Part shown: positions 45,001 through 54,515 of the stretch, piece after piece
How positions within the stretch are numbered: position 1 is the first letter of the stretch
Layout of the letters: every line of letters starts with the position of its first letter
From: Triparma columacea
Taxonomy: Eukaryota > Sar > Bolidophyceae > Parmales > Triparmaceae
Direction of reading: 5' to 3'
Assembly (NCBI GenBank): GCA_030267965.1
Contig: BRYA01000085.1
Location: 36,049 to 100,048 of the forward strand
DNA length: 64,000 nt
Position numbers and translations under genes: made by a program
Notes under the pieces: generated by a model
What the model was told of the DNA's origin: nothing
The model's input: only the letters and a program-made list of their open reading frames with translations
The model's database searches: none

Positions 45001-45553
45001 TGCAAGGGGTCGAACGGAGGGAGAAAGTGTCGATGGGAGCGCTCTCACGGGGGAGGAGGGGGAGAAGGCGGAGGGGGAGAAGGCGGAGGGGGAGAAGGCA
45101 GAGAGGAACAAGGTGGGGTTCACACTGGAGAGCCCTCCACCGAGTTTGAAGGGCACGGAGACTCGGGTGCAGTTCGGGACAGAGTTCAGGGAAAGCATGT
45201 TGGCCCGGGCGGCCATGGGGAAGGGGACGATCAAGGAGGTTGAAGATTGGAAGAGCGAGAAGAGTAGCCAGGGGAGGAGGGAGGAAAAAGGCGAGGAGTT
45301 GGAGGACGGCGAGGAGGAGGAGGACAAGAAGGAGGAGGACGGGAAGGAGGATGGAGAGGAGGACGGTGAGAAGAAGAAGAAGAAGAAGAAAAAGAAGAAG
45401 AAGAAGAAAAAGAAGAAGGACGGGAGCGACGACGAGGAAGAGCGGGAAAGCGGCGTCATGAGCGACATGCAAAGCAGGGCGATTCTTGCGAGGAAGGAAT
45501 GGGAGAAGAAGGGAGGGAGGAAAACGGACTTTCTCAAGGGGAGCCTGTACTGA
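39081..45553 (+). CDS. 2,082-aa ZnF-FN3-TPR-WD40-LysM scaffold protein
   Basis: Exons 39081-39218, 39359-39671 and 39756-45553. The 84-bp second intron is a multiple of three and stop-free. Domains in order: basic coiled N-terminus; two C2HC-type zinc fingers (CNKCGERFVKHLLLQHTLYC near residue 211 and CQLCGKKFTSKTIEKHTKKC near 268); two fibronectin-III domains (about 312-424 and 429-541); coiled coil near 660; TPR-like helices (about 930-1100); a second long coiled coil (1139-1250); six or seven WD40 repeats (about 1315-1563, e.g. HGHTSVITCILFHDAKIYTGS); then a LysM module (YDSGDNLAKISRKYKVPIGNIIKWNG...MYIGQKLIV, about 1569-1616). The tail is disordered and ends with a 16-Lys run and acidic blocks. 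No signal peptide is present, so the protein is intracellular. The function is unknown; a flagellar or cytoskeletal scaffold is a reasonable guess. Confidence 0.85.
45371..45418 (+). repeat. (AAR)16 microsatellite coding for poly-Lys
   Basis: Sixteen consecutive Lys codons, mostly AAG, in the tail of the WD40-LysM protein, flanked by acidic low-complexity sequence. The run could also act as a nuclear or nucleic-acid-binding patch. Confidence 0.95.
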
Positions 45554-45672
45554 TTTGGAGGTTTGGGATGGGGTGGAAAGGGCGGGAATGAAATCATTAT
45601 ATTGTTATATCGACCAGTCTTCAGAGTGCTTATTTTGCTTATTAAAATCAACTTGGCTCCCCCTCATTGCTT

Positions 45673-46343
45673 TCAGTCCTCCTCATCATCATCTTCATCA
45701 TCGTCAGGGTTCTGCTCCCTCCACCTCTTGAGCATCTCAAACTCATTGTAGTGGTTCGCCCTTTTGTCCTCGAAGATCTCCTTCCTCGGCGTCGTCTCTT
45801 CGTTGGCCACGTCCGATAACTTGCCCATTAGGAGGTCCATATTACCCTCGCTAACCCCGCTCTCACGGGGGGGAACGTCGGTCTCAGAAGGGGAGCGGGG
45901 CTGAACGCCGCCGTGAGCGCCACCGTCGACCATCATATCCTCGGAAAGACCCCTAGCCAGGGAGGGCGAGGAGACCAGGTCGTCGTCAAGGGAGAAACGG
46001 GAGGAGTGGACCTCGGATGACTCGCCCTCCTCTGTGTAAGTTGTGAAAGGGGTGTCGGGTTCGTCTGATGGGGGAGGAAGAGGGGTGAGGTGCATGGAGA
46101 AGAGTGAGATGAGGTTGAGGGAGATGAGGTTGAGGGAGATGGAGTTTTGAAGTGCGGGTTTGAGTGCAGATTTGAGTGCAGGATTGAGTGCAGAGTTGTT
46201 ACTTGTCACTTAGCTTAAAAGTAGTAAGTATTCTCACCTATTTTCTGCCTCGTTCCGCGGTCCAAGTCGTGAAGGGCTATTGTTTCCTCATCCCATATAA
46301 TTTTGCTATTTCGCTTTCCCTTTGCTTTTCCTGAACCTTTCAT
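45673..46343 (-). CDS. PPP1R2: Protein phosphatase 1 inhibitor-2 homologue
   Basis: Exons 46238-46343 and 45673-46064 with intron 46065-46237, giving 165 aa. The spliced reading is convincing: exon 1 ends with SKIIWDEETIALHDLDRGTRQKI and exon 2 begins DEPDTPFTTYTEEG, which together match the plant/animal I-2 pattern WDE-x-N-(15-20)-RQKI-x-EP-x-TP(Y/F). Exon 2 ends with KRANHYNEFEMLKRWREQ followed by an acidic tail, matching the I-2 K-x-HYNE helix that lies across the PP1 active site. The TP site equals the GSK3-type phosphorylation position (Thr in PxTPxx). The protein should be a regulator of PP1. The reading frame also continues through the intron, but without an ATG, which supports splicing. 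The intron contains short CTCAACCTCATCTC repeats. Confidence 0.88.
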
Positions 46344-46526
46344 TTTTACGCTATAATATATTATGGAGTTGATGTCTATATATGTTTATAACGTGATTAT
46401 GTTATTTTAATGATATTTTATACAATTTGGAGAAAAATAGGATGAAGTTTATAATGAGAGGGAGAAAGAGAGAAAAGAGAGAAAGAGAGTCCCAGAAGAG
46501 TAGAGTAACTAACTGGTTTTAAGGTT

Positions 46527-46799
46527 TTAGTCTCCCGACCTCGTGTTGCCCGCCCCCCTCACCCCGTCTCCATACTGTCCCTTTGCGCGGTAGTACTCCC
46601 TCGTCTCTGCTCTCTTCGCGGCCGCTACGCTGGGGTGCTTCTTAACGTAGTCGACCCCCTGTGGCCTGTTCTTCTGCGTGTACTTGGACCCATTTCCTGA
46701 GTAGTGCTGTTTGAGACGTTTGCTAGGAGAGCTAGTTGAGCCTACATACTTCTTGCCGTTGCCGAGGTCCAGGCGGTAAGTGTAACCCGGAGAAGATGA

Positions 46800-46847
<48 letters not shown>

Positions 46848-47099
46848 GGATGATGAGGAGGAGGGACGCTTTTTAGAGCTTGATGAACGACCAGAAGAGT
46901 GGCCTGTGTTGCGGTAAGAGGAAGTCCTTTTGTAGCTTCTGCTTGAGGAGCTCCTTCCGCTTCCTGAAGACCTAGAACTGGACGAACGGCCACCACCTCC
47001 TCCACGTCCTCCGCCTCTTCCTCGCGCATGAGCAGACGAGAGGAGGATTGAGAGGAGGACGGAGAGGAGGATAAAAAGGAGGAGTTTCTGGTGAGCCAT
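46527..47099 (-). CDS. Secreted Ser/Arg/Gly-rich protein with a GIY-YIG-like nuclease domain
   Basis: Single-exon gene, 190 aa. Residues 1-25 form a clear signal peptide (KLLLFILLSVLLSILLSSAHA). Residues 26-105 are Gly/Arg/Ser-rich with a (Ser)n run. Residues 106-170 look like a GIY-YIG nuclease module: YTYRLDLGNGKKYVGSTSSPSKRLKQHYSGNGSKYTQKNRP; the 'YTY...(Y)VGST....RL.QH..G.GS..T' order is the family core, with the catalytic Tyr/Arg positions present and the downstream Glu possible at AAKRAETREYY. GIY-YIG domains cut DNA in repair, homing and restriction enzymes. A signal peptide with this domain is unusual and would send it to the secretory pathway, a plastid or outside the cell. It is tandem with PPP1R2 (183 bp apart). 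Confidence 0.72.
46804..46857 (-). repeat. (GAT)n microsatellite coding for poly-Ser
   Basis: About 14 GAT units on the + strand (ATC on the coding strand as TCA/TCATCA Ser codons) followed by imperfect units, inside the Ser-rich linker of the GIY-YIG-like protein. Confidence 0.92.
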
Positions 47100-47741
47100 T
47101 GGATTGGAGGACCTGGAGGGGGGGTGAGCGATGTCGCAAGTGAAGGGGCTTGATACTAGTATTTACTAGTATTTTATGATCGTCTGTGATCGATATTAAC
47201 GTGTGTGTGGGTTAAAACATAGATATAGGGGGATCTAGAATACATTGCTGTATACATCGAGGGAGAGGAACCATGGATTTCTTGATTTTGCTGGATTTGA
47301 CGGTGTCTCTTATCTTTACGGTACTTAATTGGATATTGTTGGCGCCTAGAACGAGGATTTGGCGTCATGGGAATAATGTGGAGGTTGAAACTTACTCAGG
47401 CCAGTTAATTTTCTTCTTTGGTTGACTTTCGGCCCCCTCACTCCACCCACCCCGATCCCCGAATGTGGGAAAGGATGAGGGGAGGGAACAAAAGGGACTG
47501 GATTTTTCTATCAACGTTTCAGGTACGTCAAATATACTTACGCTAGACGAAGAGATTAAGGAACTTTACCAAGAAAACGCTATCAATTCACTGCAATTAC
47601 GTCAAAACCCAAACAAACGAGGTATCAACGTCGGTGTGAAATCGACTACTTGTGGAGGACAAAATCAAGCCTTCATACACATCAAAATCTCACACAACCA
47701 GATCTTTATCCCTATAGTACCCTAAAAAATACACCGACATC
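47100..47741. promoter_or_regulatory. Divergent spacer upstream of the chromatin gene
   Basis: This 642-bp interval separates the GIY-YIG-like and chromatin genes. It contains two copies of ACTAGTATTT near 47,155-47,175 and an AT-rich part. A + strand frame at 47465-47725 is open but has no family resemblance and I leave it out. Promoters of both neighbours are expected here. Confidence 0.35.
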
Positions 47742-50700
47742 ATGGAAAGAACGGACTCACAGCACAGAATGGTGTTTTGGGAACAACTCGTGAACCACGT
47801 TGCTGAAGAGCTTAGGAAGAATGCTGATGACCCACTGTCAATGAACTCTGATCAGGTGAGCGCCCGGTGGAGTTGGGGGTTAGGGGTGATGGTCATGGGG
47901 GGGGGTCATGGGGAAACGGATATTAGGGTTAGGGTCGATTTTATGTGAATGTATGCGCCATGTATGTCTGCAAAAAGGAGATATGCGCGGTCCAAGTGTG
48001 GTTGAACCTATGCGCACCCACGTAGGCACACACACGCTAATTCCCCCCCTCCCCCCCCCCTTCTCCCCTTCCTCAACTCAACAGGCCATGTCGCAGGCCA
48101 ACACTCTGCTGAATGGTTGGTCCATAAGCATAAAGCACCGCAAGTCCGGCGCGACCGGCGGTTCCATCGACGCCTACTACCACGAACCCAACGACGGCAA
48201 GCGCTACCGCTCCCGCCTCGAGGTCATCCGGTCCCTCTGCATATCCTCGGACCCCGCGCCCCTATCCTCAGGGATGCCAAGGACCCCAGAAGCTGCGTGG
48301 GCTCAGGCGAGGAAGAACCTGAGGAACATCGCCAGGAACTTCCCGACCAAGGTATCTGGGATATGGATAAGGTCCCTCCCCACGGGACCCTCCGTCTACG
48401 GGCCGGGCTTTGACTGCTTCAGGTACGAGTGGCACGCAGGCAAGATCAGAAGGTTCAGGACCTTCACCACGGCCGACCCAGGAACGAACGAGACGGTTTA
48501 CAACATCGAGTGGGGACCAAAGGTTGACGCGATGGACGAGGTGAGAAAGGAAAAGGGGAAGTGAGGAGAGGGGTGGGTTGAGAACGGACTGTAACTGTGA
48601 GGGGGCAGGCAGGTCAGGAGATAGTCACTAACTCCCCCCCCAACACTCCCCTCCCCACCCCCCCCCACCCTTCCAGGACTACGTGTGCTCAACCAGGTCT
48701 TACTTCCCCCCCTCCCCCTCCGAGGTATCGTCCGGCAACTGGATGTGCGACCTCCCTGGCTTCCCCTCTCTATCCGACGCCTACCTCCCCGACTCTGAAA
48801 AGACCCGAGGCTCCAAGTCCAACTCCTCCTCGCCTCCTCCCGCCCCCGCCACTCCCAAGCTCACCGACACCGACTACAGGGTCATGGTGGCCGGCGGCGA
48901 CGGCGAAGAAGATCGCTTCTTCCAGAGCCTGGCACACGCGAGAATTTTTGTCCCACCATCCGCACCCCCCGGACCTATCGACCCCAAGGTATTCATGGAG
49001 GTCGACCCGGCGGAGCACGGGTTCCCGAAGGACAGGTGCAGGGTCTACAAGAAGCAGAACTCCAACTACAAGGTCGTCACGGACAAGGGCAAGGTCTTCA
49101 AGTCACTAGGAGCAGCCAGGGACTACTTCGCCCCCCCCCCTCCCGCGACCTGGACGGTCGAGGCAATGTCCTCCGACCCCACCTTCTCCCTCGTCTCCGA
49201 CCCAACGTCCTTGGGTTTCCGCTCTTCTGACGTGATATTCTCGAAGGTCCTCCCCAACTCCTCCCCCCCCTCCTCCATAACCTCCCCCTCCCCCTCCTCC
49301 GGTACCACCGCCACCCCCTCCCCCGCGCCCGTCCTCCCCATCGTTCGCGTCCCTCAGCCCCCCCCCACACCCTACGAGCTCCTCCACGAGCCCCATACCC
49401 CCGCCGCCGGCATGCCCATCCTGGTACTCTTCCACCCCTCCTCCTGGTACGCCGGGAAAGTCGTGTCCTCGAAGGCCTGCTACACCACGAAGGGCGACGC
49501 GATCACGAGGTACATGCTTATTGTTGAGTTCGAAGGGGACGGGGCGAGGGAGGGGGTGGACGTTGTGGTAACGAAGGGGATCGAGAGAGGGAACAGGCAC
49601 ACGGTGTTCCTGGGAGAGAGGAGGGAGGTACCGACGGACGAGGAGACGGCCAAACAGGTGAGAGTGGGGAGGCGACGACAGACGAGGCAATTACAAACAC
49701 ATGGAATATCCTAGCTAACCGAGAACCCCCCTCGCAGCTGCCCGCCCCAACTACCCCCTCGCCCTCAGAGGCGTTCTCCTCCTGGCACGAGACCAAGAGC
49801 ACCGCTTACTCCGCGGCCATTGCCGCGCTCGAGAGCACCTCAGTGAGCGGCTCGACCCCCCTCGAGGCTTGGGGAAGGACCCTCGTGGAGTTAGGGATGG
49901 TTGAGAAGGACCTCCTCGAGACTGTCATGGCGAAACGCGAACTCGTGGAACCACAGGCCCCTAGCCAAGCTTCGTCGGACGACATGGACGTGGGGACGGG
50001 GGAACTCACGCAAGGCGAGCAGGCTATCCTAGCTGAGATCTCCTCCACTCAGGCCAGTGTCAACTCACTTAGGAAGTCCGTCTCCAGCAATGCCTCCGAG
50101 CCCTCGACCACGCTTGAGACGTGGAAGACCAGCCCACTCTCCGCCTTCTCCCCCTCAACCCTCTCATCCGCGCTCCAGACGCTCGTGGACAGGACCCGCC
50201 AGTCAGACAATAACCCCTTGCTACCCCTCTCCGCCCTCCTGGAGCAGTACAACACCTTCTACCCACCCCCTGTCTCCCTCCTTATCGAGGGACTGCCCAA
50301 CACCCTAACTTCCTCCCCACCCTTCCCGTTCTCCGAGCTCGTACCCCTACTCCAACCCTCCTCCTTAGGAGAGCAAGCCAAAGGGTGGGAGGAGGCGCAG
50401 AGGAAGCAAGTCGCGAAGGAAGCTAACAGGAAGATCAGGAGTATATTCGAGGCCAGGGAGAAAGAGTACGCCAGCCACATCAAGGGAGTCAAGAGGAAGC
50501 TCCGGGACGCCACCATTTTAGAGGGCCGGAAACGGAGGTCCGATGGCGCCCAGAAGAAGCGGGCGGCCATAGGGGAAACCAAGCTCGAGAGGCTCGACTA
50601 CAACGTCGACAAGCTCGAGAGGGATGCCTCAAAGGAGAGGCAGAGGGTCCTCAAGCACATGCTTAAGAGCATCAAGTCCGACATGCTCCTAAGGAGGAGC

Positions 50701-53700
50701 TCTTGCAGCAGGCTCTGCTCCGACCCGCAAAGGGACGTTTACATTTCCCAGGAGGGGATCATCGAGCTCCCTCCCAATCCGTGCTCGTCCAGGCGGGCCA
50801 GCAACTTCGCAGAACCCCCTCTCCACATCCCCCCTAAATATGGGCTCCTCCCGAACTTCGCCGAGTCCCTCCCCCGCCTCCACCAGGCCCCTCCATACTC
50901 AGCTTCGATCCTCCGCATCTGGGAGTACGCCCTCCGGTTTAAGAGGGTCCTCGGGATCTCGTCCAAGTCGTTCCCCAACGCCAGCAAGATCCAGGAGGCC
51001 ATCACCCAAGTAGACACAAAGCCCGCCACCACCGCGGCGCAGGCCAAGACCCAGAAGGCCATCCAACTCCTTACCAAAGTCGCGGCAGCCCTCTGCGTGC
51101 CCCTGAGCAAGGAGGTCAAGAAGCTCCTCGTCACCTCAAACGAGACCAGGAAGGCCGGCTTTGACATCGGGAGCGTGGGGGGGATGGACCTCCCTGTAAA
51201 CCAGTGCACTTGGGAGGAGGTCGCCCGCCTCGCCCTCCTCGACAACGCGTTCGGGGAGCTCGGGGTTACTAGGACGGACCAGACCTACGCAATCAGGGGG
51301 CAGGGGGGGGGGGCGTTCTCGACACAGAAGAAGAGGGACGTGGACGTGAAGATGGGGGCGCTGGTATGCATGGGATTGGTTGAGGGTATCAAGAGACGCA
51401 AGATCGAGGGGACGGAGGCCGAGGCAACGAATAGGCCAAGTAAGGGAGAGGAGGTGGAGGAGCTCCTGGAGGAGGCCGAGGAGGTTGGGGAGAAAGAGGA
51501 AGAACAGGAAGAAGCGGAAGAAGAAGAGGTGGAAGTGGCGGAAGAGGTGGAAGTGGCGGAAGAGGTGGTTGAGATGGAGGTGGAAGAAGAGGAGGAGAAG
51601 GAAGAGGAGGTGAAGGAAGAGGAGGTGAAGGAAAAGACGAAGTCGAAGGGGACCAAGAGCTACACCGTCGGCGAAACCGTTGAAGTGAAGTGGGGGAAGA
51701 AGTGGTATCTTGCAGTCGTGGATAATGTGAGGGAAAATGGCAAAGTGGATGCTGTCTTTGATATTGATAACACCATCCTCGAGAACATTAAGATGGATTT
51801 GATTAGGAAGGTCGACGAGGAGGAGGATGAGGAATCGGTCGTTGACGACGGGGACGAGGACGAGGACGACGATGTCGAGGAGGCCATGGTCCTCATGTCG
51901 GAGGGGGAGGAGAGCCTTGACGAAGACAGCGATGACGGCTCTGAGGCGGAGTTCGAAGACGAAGTCAAGTCCAAACCCAAGTCACCAAAGAAGGTTGCGA
52001 AGAAGCATGAAAGCTCCGACGCAGTCAAGGTCAGGGTCAGGGTCAAAGTCCCCTCCATTCCTTCATCATATAACGGAGACTGGAAGTTCCCTATTCACAA
52101 CCTCAAGACTCTTTCCACAAACTCGGGGGGTCCTATCAAAAAGTGCATCTCGGAGGCTATCAAGCTTCTCCAGAAGGAGATGGACGGGAGGGAGGATCTG
52201 GATGAGGACGGTGAGGAGAAGTACAGGGGGGCGATTAAGAAGTTGAAGAAGTCGATTAGTGACAAGGTTTACAAGGGTAACGCTTCCGGCCCCACCAAGA
52301 ATATCGCCCTGCAAGTCCTCTCCGATTTCACCGGGGAGTCGTTCTACAGTGGTAAGAACGGCAAGAGGGGCCAGAGCTACGAAGAAGTGACTCGCGGGAG
52401 GGAAGTCGAGAAGCTCTTCAATTATAAGGGCGAGGTGAAGATTGTTAGCATCGAGGAGGAAAGGAAGAAGAAGGAGGAGGCCGAGAAGAAGGCCCAGCTG
52501 ATGAGGGAGAAGGAAGAGGAGAAGGGGAAAGGCGCTTTGAATGCCATGGCGCTCAAGAGGGGCAGGAAGAGGCAGACGAGCTTCAGCGACCAGCCTCTTG
52601 GGCACTTCAGAACGATAAAGGAGATCGACGAACTCATCGCAAAGAAGGAGAAATACATCTCCAAGGCGAAGAAGCACTGGAAGTCGGGCGGCGACAGCGA
52701 CGGCGAGGACGAGGGAGGGGACGACGACGATGATGAGGAGGTCAGCCAGGACGGCGAGGGCGTGGGAGCACTGGAGGAAAAGAAGGAAGAGGTCATTGAA
52801 TTTTGCAGGATCAACGAGGAGGGCAAGGTGGAAATCGTCGAGGAGAACATCGACAAGCTCCAGAAGATTGAGAAGAAGATCTTCGAGGGCTTCGGCAGCG
52901 TTGGCTACAAGCCGCTCGACGCGCACAGGTTCCCCCTAATCAACGAGGAGTTCCCGCCGTCCAAGTGGCTTGTCCTCAGGAATTACGACGGCCACTACAG
53001 GATCAGCCACCACAACACCCCCAGCAACCTCCTCACCAAGCTCAACGGCCCACAGGGGGCTAGGACTTTCAGGATGTCCCTGCCGGAGGAGGAGAGGGGC
53101 GACGTGAACGATCCGCCCTTCATCAGGCCCGAGGGGTGGACGGGTAACGAGGAGGCCAACAAGGTCGAGGCCGAGGAAGGCGAGGGCGGTGAAGCTCAGG
53201 TGGCCGAGGAGGTTGAGGCTGGCCCGGAGGTTGAGGTGGAGCCCCCCCTTTTCGAGCCCACCGTCTACGACAGCTTCGCGGCCGACGAACCCGAGGCGCC
53301 GGAGTCCATAAGGAGGTGCCTCGCCATCGTCAGGACCATCTGCATGCTGGAGGTCGCGAGCAAGTTCGTCTACCCAGTGAACGCCACCGAGTTCCCCACC
53401 TTCTACGAGAAGGTGCTGCACCCGATCTGCATAATGGACATCGGGCAGGAGCTCCAGCGCGCGTGCACTGAGTTCGACGAGAACCCAGACAGCGTGGACG
53501 AGGAGAAGGTCGTAGAGAAGTTCAACAAGAGCTTCCGCCTCCTCTACGACAACTGCTGCATCTTCTCCGTCGTTGGGAGCATCGTCATGAGCGCCATGGA
53601 GAAGTTGTCGTGCGTCTACGAGAGGCTCTTCTTCGACTGGGTGTTGAGCCCCTCGAAGCCCCCCGTCGAGCTGCTCAACGACGATTCGTGCTACAACCAG

Positions 53701-54483
53701 GGTCCCAACTTCGAGGCCGACAACGCCCCCGACGCCGTCATCCTCCTCTGCGACAGGTGCGACGCAAAGTACAACATGAGGAGGCTCTACCCTCCCATGC
53801 CGACGGTCCCCAGGGGCCACTGGTTCTGCTCGGGCTGCACCAGCGGAAGGTGCTGGTTCAACATGGACCCCAGGGTCGGGAAGTCCGTGAAGTACACCAT
53901 CGACGACGGCAGGGTCGTGGACGCCAAGATCGAGGGCGTCAAAGTCAGGGACGCCAAACTCAGCTACACCATCTGCTACAAGAGCCTAGACGGAGGGGGG
54001 GAGCTCATGGACCAGTGGGGGATTGAAGAGGTCGACAAGCAGCTCCCCGACGTACCCGGGGCGAAATTCGTCTCCGCCATATGCTCGAGCATGGGCTACA
54101 ACAACGGCGCCAGGGACTACGGCGTGGTTGACATCCTCCCCCAGCAGCTGGACCCGAGGATAGGGGTTGAGGCAGCCAACACCGCGGCCACGAGCAGCAC
54201 GTTCGCGAGGGCGCTTGAGGGGGTGGTTACGATCCAGACGAAGCCTGAGGACAGGAGCGGGGCGGACTGGTTAAGGATCTTCACCATCCTAGCTAACCAG
54301 TGCACTGGGAGCGAGGCGATACAGAGGGAGATGGAGAGGGCGGAGGAGCTGGGGAGGAAGGAGTACGAGGAGGGGAAGTGGAGGGTCGAGAGGGAGTGCG
54401 GGGTGGACGCTGACGTGGGGGAGATCTTGAAGATGATTGTGAAGGAGGAGGAAGGTGAGGAAGACGAGGAGGAAGAGGAGGAC

Positions 54484-54515
<32 letters not shown>

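Noticed and set aside
43499..45472. 657-codon minus-strand open frame with a Leu-rich start
   Set aside because: Antisense of the WD40-LysM gene. The purine-rich sense strand leaves few stops on the other strand and poly-Lys becomes poly-Leu/Phe, mimicking a membrane protein.
45673..46209. Unspliced reading of the inhibitor-2 gene with a repetitive LKSALKPAL leader
   Set aside because: It has no ATG at its start, and splicing from 46238 to 46064 gives a far better match to the I-2 family (WDE...RQKI-DEP-TP).
47465..47725. 86-codon + strand frame upstream of the chromatin gene
   Set aside because: No domain, no splice connection in frame, and AT-rich composition like the rest of the spacer.
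52066..53820. Two minus-strand open frames of 286 and 294 codons
   Set aside because: Antisense of the chromatin-reader exon. The sense frame has clear bromodomain and PHD motifs.
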